Positions 24,957-34,227 of a stretch of DNA of 64,000 nucleotides are shown here, piece after piece. The DNA lies in assembly GCF_019042735.1 (NCBI RefSeq), contig NZ_JAHQCR010000010.1, positions 1-64,000 on the forward strand, given 5' to 3'. Source of the DNA: Evansella alkalicola (GTDB lineage: Bacteria > Bacillota > Bacilli > Bacillales > Salisediminibacteriaceae). The position numbers and the translations under genes were made by a program. Numbering within the stretch: position 1 is the first letter of the stretch; the number at the start of each line of letters is the position of its first letter. The notes under the pieces are model-generated. The model made no database searches, had not been told where the DNA came from, and saw only the letters and a program-made list of their open reading frames with translations.

Positions 24957-25196
24957 ATGTCTAAAAAGGTTATCGTATATTCTACTGATGGGTGCGTAGA
25001 ATGTAATTACGTTAAAAAAATGTTAGAAGACAAGGGTGTACCATTCGAAGTTCGAGATGTAATGGCAAAAAGAGAGTATCAATTAGAAGTGGAAAAGTTT
25101 GGATTTATGGGAGTACCTGTCACTGTAGTAGGTGATAGGGCTGTAAAAGGATTTAAGCCAGAGTTAAATGATTTAATAAAGGACATTGTTGAATAA
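24957..25196 (+). CDS. Glutaredoxin-like (NrdH-type) redox protein
   Basis: A 79-residue thioredoxin-fold protein with the active site CVEC (residues 12-15), cis-proline motif GVPVTV (about 51-56) and GFKP (about 64-67). Length fits NrdH/glutaredoxin-like proteins that reduce ribonucleotide reductase or small thiols. In bacilli that use bacillithiol, such proteins can act as bacilliredoxin-like partners. Both active-site cysteines are ordinary Cys codons. ATG 24957 (line start aligned with GATGGAGGGATGGATT). Single-gene unit. Confidence 0.9.
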   Translation: MSKKVIVYSTDGCVECNYVKKMLEDKGVPFEVRDVMAKREYQLEVEKFGFMGVPVTVVGDRAVKGFKPELNDLIKDIVE

Positions 25197-25203
25197 AATG
25201 AAG

Positions 25204-25243
25204 AGTGAGGGTGTCACAAATTAATTTTTGGGACACCCTCACT
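25204..25243 (+). terminator. Hairpin after the glutaredoxin-like gene
   Basis: AGTGAGGGTGTC and GACACCCTCACT form a perfect 12-bp stem. No strong T run follows, so it may act as a processing end or weak terminator. Confidence 0.7.
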
Positions 25244-25304
25244 GATTATATAACAACGATAAAGACATCTACTAGTTTACAAATGTTTAAAAAAAGCAGT
25301 ATAT

Positions 25305-25685
25305 TTAATCATTCCAGTGATGATATAGTTCTTCCCAATTGACCTTTTTTTTAGGAGGGGGGACTTCTTCCCGGTAATATTTTAAGTGAAGATTTTGAGT
25401 ACTAATAAGATCCCCTTTAATATTCCTTTTTACTGTAGGAAAAACAAAGCTTACATAATCGTCAAGATGTCTAGTACTCCTTCTTTCTTCCATGAAGACT
25501 TGTAATTTGGCCACGACTCGAACACTAAACCCCATTTTGCTTTTAAATGGAGAACCTATACTAATTATATTTTCTTTTTTTAAGGGACGATGGACACTAT
25601 TTAAGTAATCTACAATTTCAGCTTCATAATCTTGAAGACTATCAATATCATAATAAAAATGTACGATCGTTTCTGCTTGAATCAT
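25305..25685 (-). CDS. Conserved small protein, unknown function
   Basis: A 126-residue soluble protein. ATG 25685 is chosen because GGAG lies 9 nt upstream; an in-frame GTG three codons earlier is possible. The sequence alternates strands and helices (TIVHFYYDIDSLQDYEAEIVDYL, seen as two elements) and ends in a proline- and lysine-rich stretch, then WEELYHHWND. No signal peptide, membrane segment or catalytic motif is visible. I do not recognise the family. Confidence 0.65.
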   Translation of the reverse strand: MIQAETIVHFYYDIDSLQDYEAEIVDYLNSVHRPLKKENIISIGSPFKSKMGFSVRVVAKLQVFMEERRSTRHLDDYVSFVFPTVKRNIKGDLISTQNLHLKYYREEVPPPKKKVNWEELYHHWND

Positions 25686-25893
25686 ACCTACCACTCCAAT
25701 AAATAATATGCATCAATAATAACACATTTTGTACAGTTCAATCATGCTTCGTTAGCAGTATTAGCCTAAAATCGGACTAGACAATAAAATATTTTATGTT
25801 TATTAGCTCATTTGTATAAAAAAGTTTTATTAGGAAATCTTATAATTGTTCATTGAGTCAAAAAAAACGAAAAAATTATAGGAGGAAAAACAA

Positions 25894-26418
25894 ATGACTA
25901 AGAGAAAGTACATAGGCTTATGCTTTAGTTTTGTACTATTATTGGTGAGTTTTTTAACTGTTGAAACGAATACTGGGTATGCTGAAGAAATAAGCCCTGA
26001 GAATGAAGAGACCCCAGTTGAAGAGCCGGTAGAAGAGCCTGTGGGAGATAAGGAAGAAGAAAAAGAACCTGAAGAACCACAGGAACCAGATGTTACAGAT
26101 ATGAGCCATTCTATCATTGATTTTGAATTAGAAGTCGAACTTACAGATGGTTCGGAGCAAGAATGGGAATATTCAAAGAAAAGAAACAAAATTAAGGCTG
26201 AGATTGAACATGGAGACGATGAAATAACTGGTGAAGAAGCGGTAAAAGCAATGGAAGATCTACTTGTTAAGGTAAAGATAAATGAAAATATGACTGAGGA
26301 AGCGATCATCGCCCATTTACTTGAAGTTTTTCAGGTTAATCAGCAAGATGTAAAGAAATTTGAATTTAAAATGAAATGTGAAAATGGGGATAAGATTAAG
26401 ATCAAGAAAAAAATGTAA
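25894..26418 (+). CDS. Secreted YusW-like protein
   Basis: A 174-residue protein with an N-terminal signal peptide (about 5-30, cleavage probably after GYA). An acidic proline-rich linker of PVEEP repeats follows (35-70), then a C-terminal domain (about 75-174) with SIIDFELEVEL, WEYSKKRNKIKAEIE and FEFKMKCENGDKIKIK. The C-terminal domain resembles Bacillus YusW by eye. It lacks a lipobox, whereas YusW itself is a lipoprotein. Role unknown; extracytoplasmic. Confidence 0.65.
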   Translation: MTKRKYIGLCFSFVLLLVSFLTVETNTGYAEEISPENEETPVEEPVEEPVGDKEEEKEPEEPQEPDVTDMSHSIIDFELEVELTDGSEQEWEYSKKRNKIKAEIEHGDDEITGEEAVKAMEDLLVKVKINENMTEEAIIAHLLEVFQVNQQDVKKFEFKMKCENGDKIKIKKKM

Positions 26419-26485
26419 TTAGTGACGGGTTCTAGCTTCTAATTTAATATTCAATAAAATAAACCGAAGATAGAAAAAATATAAT

Positions 26486-26521
26486 CAAAAAGCTATTGGA
26501 GATTTTATACCAATAGCTTTT
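26486..26521 (+). terminator. Terminator after the YusW-like gene
   Basis: AAAAAGCTATTGG and CCAATAGCTTTTT form a perfect 13-bp stem with T residues after it. Confidence 0.9.
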
Positions 26522-26641
26522 TCTTGGTTTATTAATTCTACTTGGGAGCAAGGTTCTGATGTGAGCTCTTGGATGAATAATGGGAGAAAGGATGGAGGAG
26601 GGACTGTATTAGAAGTGGTGACATTTGAAAAAAACGAAACT

Positions 26642-27112
26642 TTAATTGGAAAAGACAACTGATATCTTCTCGAATACATCTGCTATATGGTCCTCAGCCT
26701 CCTTCACAGTTATTTTAGCACTAGTAATTTCAACAGTTAATTGATTTTCTTCATCAACAAAGGTCAGGATTATTTTCATACTTTCATCGGATGTTCGTTC
26801 TATTAATTTTAAATTAACTACAGAATCAATTTTAATAGAAATCGTAAATGAGTTAGTAATTTTAATGAGTATGGTATCACCTTCTAGTATTACATCACAC
26901 AGTCCCATTGCCGCTCTTAAATATTCGTCATCACCTGCTTCAGTAACTTTTACAAATAGTTCCTCTAAAACAATATTTTTTCGATACTCCCTATCTAATA
27001 ATCGAAGTGAATTATTTTCCTGGGAATGCATATAAATATCTTGGTTCGGCTTGGATTTTATACGACTTTTAAAAAAATCAAAGAAGTTTATTAAGATTGC
27101 TAATAAAGGCAT
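26642..27112 (-). CDS. Hypothetical protein with hydrophobic N-terminus
   Basis: A 156-residue protein. ATG 27112 follows AAGGAGGAAATGT; the frame stays open for 26 more codons but without a comparable ribosome site. Residues 2-14 are hydrophobic (PLLAILINFFDFF), followed by a basic stretch and then alternating beta strands (ILIKITNSFTISIKI, KIILTFVDEENQLTVEI). It may be a membrane-tethered cytoplasmic protein. No family recognised. Confidence 0.65.
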   Translation of the reverse strand: MPLLAILINFFDFFKSRIKSKPNQDIYMHSQENNSLRLLDREYRKNIVLEELFVKVTEAGDDEYLRAAMGLCDVILEGDTILIKITNSFTISIKIDSVVNLKLIERTSDESMKIILTFVDEENQLTVEITSAKITVKEAEDHIADVFEKISVVFSN

Positions 27113-27176
27113 ACATTTCCTCCTTGAGTAGAGAGGCTGGGAGATAATGAACAAAATGTACCAGCCACAAAAATGA

Positions 27177-28178
27177 TTATATATTATCAATTACTTCCTT
27201 AAATATTTCATACGAACGCTTTTGTTTTTCTGGGTCAAATATATAACTAACTGCCATTATTTCATCTACATTATATTTGTCCTGAAAATTAATTAATTGG
27301 TCTTTAATGGTCTGTTTATCACCAAGTAGGGTCACACTTGACATGGAGAGAGCAGCTTCTTTTTCATAAGGATTCCAAATCACATCCATGTTTTTCACAG
27401 GTGGGCTTAATGGTGATTGAGTCCCACGAACGACGTTCAAGAAGAATTGTTGCATAGTAGTAAGTTCAATGGAAGCTTCATGGTTAGTCTCAGCTGCAAT
27501 GACATTTAAGCACACCATCATATATGGCTTACTTAAGTATTCAGACGGCTGAAAACGGTCCCGATAAATAGAAATTGCTTCTTCCATATACCTAGGTGCA
27601 AAATGAGAAGCAAAGACATAAGGTAATCCTAATTTAGCTGCTAAATAAGCAGAGTCAGTAGAAGAACCTAATATATAAATCGGAACATTTGTCCCAACAC
27701 CAGGGAATGCCTTCACTTTTCCTTGCCGTTCTTCAGGACCAAAGAAGGTAAGTAATGATTGTACATCATTAGGAAAGGCAAAAACAGAATCATTTTTTGA
27801 CCTTCTTAGTGCATTTGCTGTTTGCATATCCGTTCCTGGTGCCCGTCCCAGCCCTAAATCGAGCCGATCAGGATAAATGGTGGCCATCGTACCAAACTGC
27901 TCTGCCACAACTAAAGGTGAATGATTAGGTAGCATGATTCCACCTGAACCTACTCGAATGTGATCTGTATGGTCTAATGTGTGTTTTATTAATATTGAAG
28001 TAGCTGAACTAACTAGTGTGGAAGTATTATGGTGTTCTGCAATCCAGTAACGTGAATATCCCATTTTTTCTGTTGCTTGGGCTAAATCTACCATAGCGTC
28101 AATAGCCTCTTGTGAACCTTGACCCTGTCGTATAGGGACTAAGTTTAAAACAGATACTGGTATATTTATGTTTGTCAT
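27177..28178 (-). CDS. LLM-class flavin-dependent oxidoreductase
   Basis: A 333-residue bacterial-luciferase-like monooxygenase. It starts IPVSVLNLVPIRQGQ and has YWIAEHHN (about 42-49), VGSGGIMLPNHSPL (about 76-89) and DLGLGRAPG (about 107-115), typical of the YceB/YvbT-like LLM subgroup that uses FMNH2 supplied by another reductase. Substrate unknown. ATG 28178 follows GAAAGGATTT. It is 66 bp before the gene at 26642 on the same strand and the two could be co-transcribed. Confidence 0.88.
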   Translation of the reverse strand: MTNINIPVSVLNLVPIRQGQGSQEAIDAMVDLAQATEKMGYSRYWIAEHHNTSTLVSSATSILIKHTLDHTDHIRVGSGGIMLPNHSPLVVAEQFGTMATIYPDRLDLGLGRAPGTDMQTANALRRSKNDSVFAFPNDVQSLLTFFGPEERQGKVKAFPGVGTNVPIYILGSSTDSAYLAAKLGLPYVFASHFAPRYMEEAISIYRDRFQPSEYLSKPYMMVCLNVIAAETNHEASIELTTMQQFFLNVVRGTQSPLSPPVKNMDVIWNPYEKEAALSMSSVTLLGDKQTIKDQLINFQDKYNVDEIMAVSYIFDPEKQKRSYEIFKEVIDNI

Positions 28179-28288
28179 TGTTAAAATCCTTTCTATATTT
28201 ACTTACATTAATATAGTAACAATTAGTGTCTCTAAATGAAAATGAAATGATTCTGGAAGGAAAAAATAAAAGGTTGGTAAATAAAAAA

Positions 28289-28323
28289 AACCTGCCTCGG
28301 TGAGATGCTTTCCAGAGGACAGG
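28289..28323 (-). terminator. Terminator after the gene at 28332
   Basis: On the minus strand, ACCTGTCCTCTGG pairs with CCGAGGCAGGT with small internal mismatches, followed by a T run. Confidence 0.8.
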
Positions 28324-28331
28324 TCTTCTTA

Positions 28332-28649
28332 TTATATGTAAGAGTATTTAATTTTAGGCTTGGATTGTATAATTATTCTGCCATCATATTCAACCACTTC
28401 TGCTGTAAATATATTGGGGTTTCCTAAGACTGTAATATCTACTGTAGGCGTGGGGGAGGAGAGGGGAGAGTTATCTGCCTTTCCTTTACGTAATTTATAT
28501 TTTACATATTGATGTTTTCCTTTGTAGAAACGGCGGAGCTTTTTATGATCTTTGTCTTCACAAAACAAGGCTTCATGTAAACTGTTATCTGTCAGTTCCT
28601 CTCCTACCAAAGTATTCAATCTTTCTAGAATTTCAGCCTTTTTAATCAT
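28332..28649 (-). CDS. Conserved small protein, unknown function
   Basis: A 105-residue protein with a helical N-terminus (IKKAEILERLNTLVGEEL), a Lys/Arg-rich centre (HKKLRRFYKGKHQYVKYKLRKGK) split by a Ser/Pro linker, and a C-terminal beta stretch (VDITVLGNPNIFTAEV). The basic patch could bind nucleic acid but no known domain is evident. ATG 28649 follows GAAAGGATAGAT. Own terminator at 28289. Confidence 0.65.
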   Translation of the reverse strand: MIKKAEILERLNTLVGEELTDNSLHEALFCEDKDHKKLRRFYKGKHQYVKYKLRKGKADNSPLSSPTPTVDITVLGNPNIFTAEVVEYDGRIIIQSKPKIKYSYI

Positions 28650-28774
28650 TCGTATCTATCCTTTCAGACAATCTACATTCCATTATAGCCAATTGGTTTA
28701 GAATTAGTAAAATAAAATAAATTTGGCCTTACTCTATTAGGCACTTACGTCCAGCATAGAGTAAGGCATTTTAA

Positions 28775-29794
28775 TTAATCTTGAACTCTAAACATGTCAT
28801 TACCAAATAGGAATTGTGCAAAATAACTATCAGCTGGAATAACAATTGTTGTATCCTCATCTAAAGTAGCTCTATAGGCTTGTAATGAACGGAAGAACTC
28901 ATAAAACTCAGGATCTTGGTTATAAACCTCAGCATATATCTTTGTTGCTTCCGCATCACCTTGTCCTCGAAGGATCTCAGCTGTTTCATAGGCTTCAGCC
29001 TCAATTATTCGTGCTTGTCGATCTGCGTCAGAACGTATTTTCTGTGCTTCTTCTTCCCCTTCAGATAAATAGCGGTTAGCTATTCTTTCCCTTTCTGTTC
29101 TCATTCTATTAAATATATTTTCAAGATTTTGCTCTGGTAGATCTGTCTGTCGAATTCGTATATCAACAACTTCCATTCCATATTCTTCTAAACCATTATT
29201 CGTTCGCTCTTTCACATTTACGAGCATTTGTTCTACATGATCAATATCTGATATAAGTTGGGTCATAGATGTGCGACCAATTTCACTATTTAAATTCGAG
29301 TAAATCATATCATCTAAACGGGTGTTGGCATTTACTTCTGTGTGCATGGTTACTCTGAAAAGGGCTGGATTTGTAATGCGCCATTGGGCGTAATTATCCA
29401 ATTCAACTCTCTTTTTATCTAAGGTAGTGACTTGTCGTGGTCGAGTGTCATAGGTTAGTAGTCTGTCCGAATAAGTTTCTACTGTATCAATAAAAGGAAT
29501 TTTAAATTGTAAACCTTTCCCTTCAACGATTTTTACGCCACTAAGTCTACTATGCTGTTCAATTTGTTCTACTACTTCTGTTGTTTTTTCAGAAATAACT
29601 ATTTTCTGTACTTCACCAAAGCGCACCACTACCGCTTGGTCGATTTCATTAACATTAAAGGTAAATAAGAACCAACTTACTACTACAACGAGAAGTGTTC
29701 CTATAATAACTCCTACCTTCTTTATAGTAGGGAGTGCTTTTCGTTTTACATTATTTAATTTTTCCATATCTATCACATCATGCATATCGCTCAT
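28775..29794 (-). CDS. hflC: HflC, SPFH-domain regulator of the FtsH protease
   Basis: A 339-residue membrane protein with a cytoplasmic N-terminus, one membrane segment (about 27-48) and a large SPFH/band 7 domain outside (VVVRFGEVQKIV to about 240), then a coiled coil (ANRYLSEGEEEAQKIRSDADR). It follows hflK by 38 bp. In Gram-negative bacteria HflK and HflC form a large cage around FtsH and limit its degradation of membrane proteins. HflKC occur in some Bacillaceae but not in B. subtilis. Ends ahead of a short inverted repeat near 28740-28770. Confidence 0.9.
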   Translation of the reverse strand: MSDMHDVIDMEKLNNVKRKALPTIKKVGVIIGTLLVVVVSWFLFTFNVNEIDQAVVVRFGEVQKIVISEKTTEVVEQIEQHSRLSGVKIVEGKGLQFKIPFIDTVETYSDRLLTYDTRPRQVTTLDKKRVELDNYAQWRITNPALFRVTMHTEVNANTRLDDMIYSNLNSEIGRTSMTQLISDIDHVEQMLVNVKERTNNGLEEYGMEVVDIRIRQTDLPEQNLENIFNRMRTERERIANRYLSEGEEEAQKIRSDADRQARIIEAEAYETAEILRGQGDAEATKIYAEVYNQDPEFYEFFRSLQAYRATLDEDTTIVIPADSYFAQFLFGNDMFRVQD

Positions 29795-29832
29795 CTATAA
29801 ACATCCTTTCACTGTCTTATTAAAATACTGTG

Positions 29833-30768
29833 TTACTGATCTACAGCATTTTTTGAATTGCTTAATGGTAAAAATTGAAGTGTGCTTCCATCATTGTTTT
29901 CTATGATATATTTCTCTACATGAGGTAGGACTTCTTCCATCATTTCGTAATACATACGAGTTTTTGTTACATCTTCACCTAAGCGATATGCTTGAAGCAA
30001 TTCGTTGAATAGGGCTGTATCCCCACTAGCTTCTGCCACTCTTGCTGCTTTATGTCCTTCAGCTTTTGCAATCATTTCTGCTGCATTCCCTCGAGCCTGT
30101 GGAATGATTTGGTTAGCATAACTTTCCGCTTGGTTAATAACGGCGTTCATTTCTTCACGGGCACCTACAACTTTATGAAAGGAATCTTGCACTTCAACAG
30201 GTGGATTTACATCCTGTAGTTGTACTGTAGTCACTTGAATGCCAATCTCATAACTATCTAAAATTGCTTGGAGGTGTTCATGAATCTCCGCTTCAACGCC
30301 TCCTCTGTTTTCTGTTACAACACCATCAAAGTCATTACTAGCTACTACACGACGAATGGCTGCTGCGCCAGCATGTGCGATCGTATCGTATTGATTATGT
30401 ACGTTAAAAAAGAATTGTTCTACATTAAAAATACGAAATTGAATAACTGTCTCTAGGGAGACTAAGTTTTCATCACCAGTTATCATTAATGCTTCACGGT
30501 CAACTTCCACATACTCTGATATATTTGAAGAATCACCCTCAGACGTTGTGCGGAACCCATATTCCATTCGTTTTACTTCCTGCGTATTTTCAGTCCAAAC
30601 TGTCTGGATAAATGGGACATGCCATTTCATGCCTGATTCTACTATTGTGTCATGGTGCTTCCCGAATTGAAGGACCACAGCTTCTTCTCCGTCATCTACG
30701 ATATAGATACCAAGTAAACCAATTAAAACAAATAAACATAAAAACAAAAGACCAATTATTTTTTTCAA
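29833..30768 (-). CDS. hflK: HflK, SPFH-domain regulator of the FtsH protease
   Basis: A 311-residue protein with an N-terminal membrane segment (about 4-24), an SPFH domain starting GEEAVVLQFGKHHDTIVESG and a long helical region (VNPPVEVQDSFHKVVGAREE, NQAESYANQIIPQARG). It lacks the Gly/Pro-rich cytoplasmic N-terminus of the E. coli protein, so it is shorter (E. coli about 419). DVNPP is a well conserved HflK mark. First gene of the hflK-hflC pair. Confidence 0.9.
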   Translation of the reverse strand: MKKIIGLLFLCLFVLIGLLGIYIVDDGEEAVVLQFGKHHDTIVESGMKWHVPFIQTVWTENTQEVKRMEYGFRTTSEGDSSNISEYVEVDREALMITGDENLVSLETVIQFRIFNVEQFFFNVHNQYDTIAHAGAAAIRRVVASNDFDGVVTENRGGVEAEIHEHLQAILDSYEIGIQVTTVQLQDVNPPVEVQDSFHKVVGAREEMNAVINQAESYANQIIPQARGNAAEMIAKAEGHKAARVAEASGDTALFNELLQAYRLGEDVTKTRMYYEMMEEVLPHVEKYIIENNDGSTLQFLPLSNSKNAVDQ

Positions 30769-31000
30769 TTATTTCCTCTCCTTAAATAGAAAAATGGGTG
30801 AATCTATAAATATTTTGTAGCTAATTGTGGAATGAAAAAGAAGGGGATCATTTCATCTCCATTATTTATTACGAAATAGTTACAAAAAAGTTTCAAAGAA
30901 GGTAATGTACTTTTCTTTCAGATTATGTCTTGCCTTTATGGCGTGAATTCTATAGACTAAAGAGCGTAGTTGTCCGTACAAATTATATGAGGTGATAATA

Positions 31001-32548
31001 ATGAAAACGTTTAATAATCCCATTTTACCTGGATTTTATCCAGACCCATCTGTTTGTAGAGTAGGTGAAGACTACTATCTAGTAACTTCATCATTCATAT
31101 ATTTCCCTGGAGTGCCAATTTTCCATAGTAAGGACTTAGTCAATTGGAAACAAATTGGTCACGTTTTAGACAGGCCATCACAATTACCGTTAGATGGTCA
31201 AAAGCAATCGCGAGGTATATTTGCTCCAACCATTAGATATAACGATGGTGTTTTTTATATGATTACTACAAATGTAGAAGAGGGAGGAAACTTCCTTGTC
31301 ACGGCTACAGACCCTGCAGGTCCATGGTCTGATCCGTACTATTTAGATGCACCAGGAATTGACCCATCCTTATTCTTTGATGATGATGGGAAAGTCTATT
31401 ATCATGGTACACGACCAGCGCCAGAAGGAGAAAAATACAGTGGTAACTGGGAAGTATGGCTTCAAGAGCTAGACATCAATTCAATGAAATTAGTCGGAGA
31501 ATCTGTAGGATTGTGGCGTGGGGCCCTAAGGGATGTTGTTTGGCCAGAAGGACCTCACATTTATAAAGTTAATGGGTATTATTATTTAATGATTTCTGAA
31601 GCAGGAACAGCTCACCATCACGCTGTTTCCGTTGCTCGAAGCGAGTCTTTGAAAGGACCATATGTTGGGAATCGTGGGAATCCAATTTTAACACACAGAC
31701 ATTTAGGAATTAATTATCCAATCGCTAATGTGGGGCACTTTGATCTTGTTGAAACACAAAATGGTGAGTGGTGGGGGATTGGTCTCGCTTCACGAATTTA
31801 TGGTGGATACTATCGTAACTTAGGAAGGGAAACATTCATGCTACCAGTAACATGGGAAGATGGGTGGCCTGTCATGAGCGCTGGTACTGGCAAGCTTGAA
31901 ATGTCTTATCAAAAACCTAATTTGCCAGAATCAAAACCTGTTCTATTACCTGCATGTGATCATTTTAATAATAAAGAGCTAAACTTCAGTTGGAATGTTC
32001 TAAGAACACCACGGGAAGAGTTCTATAGTTTAACGGAACGACCTGGTTATTTAAGTCTAAAACTAAGACCAGAAAGAATCACAGACTTAAAAACACCAAG
32101 CTGTGTTGCAAGAAGGCAGCAACATATAGACTTTGCAGCTTCTGCATTAATGGAATTTACACCAAAAGCAGAAAATGAATGCGCTGGTATGGTATTAATG
32201 CAAAGTGAAGATTACAATTTTACGTTTGTTCATACTAAAAACGGAGAAAACACTGTTTTACAATTGATAAAATGTGCCGATGGGAAAGAAGAAGTTTTAA
32301 AAGAAGTTCAAATCAGTGCATCTATGTTGTATTTAAAAGTAGAGGCGTACGGACAAGATTATAGTTTTTATTACGGAGAAAGTGAAAATAGCTATAAGCC
32401 ATTGATAGAAGATGTGGACGGGCGTATCTTAAGTACAGATATTGCTGGTGGCTTTGTCGGAGCAGAACTAGGTCTATATGCAAGCTCTAATGGTGAAAGT
32501 AGTGAAAATAATGCTTACTTTGATTGGTTTGAGTATGTAGGACTATAA
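31001..32548 (+). CDS. Glycoside hydrolase family 43 beta-xylosidase
   Basis: A 515-residue enzyme of GH43 (XynB-like, with the C-terminal beta-sandwich). It removes xylose from xylo-oligosaccharides, possibly arabinose too. The five-bladed propeller supplies the general base Asp15 in FYPDPS, the pKa-setting Asp in GIDPSLFF (about 127) and the acid Glu in WPEGPHIY (about 188). ATG 31001 follows TGAGGTGAT. No transporter or regulator for xylosides is adjacent, so it is an isolated cytoplasmic enzyme (no signal peptide). Confidence 0.93.
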   Translation: MKTFNNPILPGFYPDPSVCRVGEDYYLVTSSFIYFPGVPIFHSKDLVNWKQIGHVLDRPSQLPLDGQKQSRGIFAPTIRYNDGVFYMITTNVEEGGNFLVTATDPAGPWSDPYYLDAPGIDPSLFFDDDGKVYYHGTRPAPEGEKYSGNWEVWLQELDINSMKLVGESVGLWRGALRDVVWPEGPHIYKVNGYYYLMISEAGTAHHHAVSVARSESLKGPYVGNRGNPILTHRHLGINYPIANVGHFDLVETQNGEWWGIGLASRIYGGYYRNLGRETFMLPVTWEDGWPVMSAGTGKLEMSYQKPNLPESKPVLLPACDHFNNKELNFSWNVLRTPREEFYSLTERPGYLSLKLRPERITDLKTPSCVARRQQHIDFAASALMEFTPKAENECAGMVLMQSEDYNFTFVHTKNGENTVLQLIKCADGKEEVLKEVQISASMLYLKVEAYGQDYSFYYGESENSYKPLIEDVDGRILSTDIAGGFVGAELGLYASSNGESSENNAYFDWFEYVGL

Positions 32549-32567
32549 GAATAAGTTTTAAAAAAAA

Positions 32568-32634
32568 GGAGCCATCTTGTAAATCGAATTTCCTAACTGA
32601 CTTTGAGTAAATTCGAATTAAGGTGGCTCCTCTT
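32568..32634. terminator. Long imperfect hairpin between convergent genes
   Basis: GGAGCCATCTTGTAAATCGAATTT pairs imperfectly with AAATTCGAATTAAGGTGGCTCC (outer 7 bp perfect). It lies between the xylosidase (+) and the DUF4317 gene (-), with T residues on both sides. Confidence 0.75.
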
Positions 32635-32644
32635 TTATGTTTTA

Positions 32645-33826
32645 TTAATTCTCGCTACCATCAAATGCTTCAGGAATCATCGTGAAACCGTCAATCACTG
32701 TATCTTCTTCTACTTCAATCATTAAATACCGTTTTCCTTCAAAATTAATTTGTCTTACATATCTTAAGTCTTGAGGACTGATAGAAACATTAGCGACTTT
32801 TGTTTCAATCTTTATAGATTTAGAAGTATATTTTGGTACGATGTTACGGGCTTTAATCTCATATTTTTCATCATCGATGACTCTTTGGAAGGCATCTTCT
32901 ACCATATCTGTGTTTACACCTTCTACACCACTATGTTTAAGAACACGTTCCACATCTCTATAGTCTAATTTCGGTTCTTCTTCCTCTTCATTTTCTTCTA
33001 TGACACGGTGTATTTCTTCATACACATTAGATAGAGTACCTGTATTCAATTGATCTCCAGTAACGTTTTTTACGATCTCTTCAAAAACAATTTTATCTTC
33101 TTGGGCAGTCATTGTTTCTTCACCGTTTAAAACGTCCTCAATAAATTGATAATCAGGCTCATTTGCTTTTCCAGCTGAGTATAAAATGTGATTCACATTT
33201 GCAGCGTGATCATTAAAACAGGGGAAAAGAAAACCAGAGATTGGAGCATTTAAATTAATAATGGGATCTACGACAATATTGTATTTAAATTCTTTTTCGA
33301 CATAGTCGAAGAGAAGTTCTTTTTTTGGATCCTGTGTTTTGTTGATACTACATAAAATGAACTGATGGGAATAAACCGTATCTCTGTCGCTAGCCTCGTC
33401 ATCATTAGTTTGCCTTTTCATAGGTTTGTAATATTCACCACGTATAAAGCTGACAACGATATCCATATCAAATTGACGACTACTCAGCATTTTATCAACA
33501 AGACGCAACATTTGCTGCTTCCATCCTTCTACATCATCATTACTAAGTAAACCTTGATGTAGAATAAGTAGACTGTTATCTTCCGTACCCTGTTGAAATT
33601 TTAATTCAAATAATTTTTCATCTAATTGGCCAGTTAATGTCTTTTTAAAGTTATTTAAGAAAAGTTCTTGCTGATCTTGATCAAGCAATGCAAAAGGTTG
33701 ACTCTGATGATGATATATTTCACTGGAATCCTTCATTATATAAACATTAAAAATGTCATGAATTTTTAGTAAATCATTATCGGGTTTAAATTGTTTACGA
33801 ATATGTGCAATATCTTTCTTGTTCAT
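32645..33826 (-). CDS. DUF4317-family protein
   Basis: A 393-residue protein that opens MNKKDIAHIRKQFKPDNDLLKI, the start typical of DUF4317 proteins common in Firmicutes. It is soluble and acidic, with a strongly acidic patch near 279-285 (NEEEEEP). The C-terminal part has VPKYTSKSIKIETKVANVSISP. The family function is unknown to me. ATG 33826 follows AGGAGTGGAGATTT. Confidence 0.85.
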   Translation of the reverse strand: MNKKDIAHIRKQFKPDNDLLKIHDIFNVYIMKDSSEIYHHQSQPFALLDQDQQELFLNNFKKTLTGQLDEKLFELKFQQGTEDNSLLILHQGLLSNDDVEGWKQQMLRLVDKMLSSRQFDMDIVVSFIRGEYYKPMKRQTNDDEASDRDTVYSHQFILCSINKTQDPKKELLFDYVEKEFKYNIVVDPIINLNAPISGFLFPCFNDHAANVNHILYSAGKANEPDYQFIEDVLNGEETMTAQEDKIVFEEIVKNVTGDQLNTGTLSNVYEEIHRVIEENEEEEEPKLDYRDVERVLKHSGVEGVNTDMVEDAFQRVIDDEKYEIKARNIVPKYTSKSIKIETKVANVSISPQDLRYVRQINFEGKRYLMIEVEEDTVIDGFTMIPEAFDGSEN

Positions 33827-33988
33827 TAAATCTCCACTCCTACAGTGTTTAGTTTGTAAATAGTACTCGAGGTTAAAGTGTGGTATTTAAAAATAATACT
33901 TCCAAGCATCCTTCTATTTTAGCATAATAAAGGTTCTATAAATATATGAATTATTATTTAGAGATAACTAAAATGATATAACGTGTAT

Positions 33989-34213
33989 CTATCTGTTTTC
34001 TACATCTTTATCTTCTACATATTCTATAATGTCACCTGGTTGGCAGTCTAGTGTTTTACAAATTGCTTCTAAGGTTGAAAACCGAATAGCTTTGACTTTT
34101 CCTGTTTTTAAATTTGAAAGATTTACATTAGATATTCCAATTATGCTTGCCAGTTGATTTAACTTCATTTTTTTCTCTGCTAAAACGCGATCTAATCTTA
34201 TAATAATAGCCAT
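33989..34213 (-). CDS. XRE/Cro-type HTH regulator (YozG-like)
   Basis: A 74-residue DNA-binding protein with a single HTH_3/XRE domain: LDRVLAEKKMKLNQLASIIGISNVNLSNLKTG, here read as helices around QLASIIGISNVNLSNL. YozG-like proteins of this size pair with DUF2975 membrane proteins, as here. It starts 14 bp after the upstream gene ends, so the two are one operon. Probably autoregulates the pair. Confidence 0.88.
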   Translation of the reverse strand: MAIIIRLDRVLAEKKMKLNQLASIIGISNVNLSNLKTGKVKAIRFSTLEAICKTLDCQPGDIIEYVEDKDVENR

Positions 34214-34227
34214 TTATTTCACTTCCT

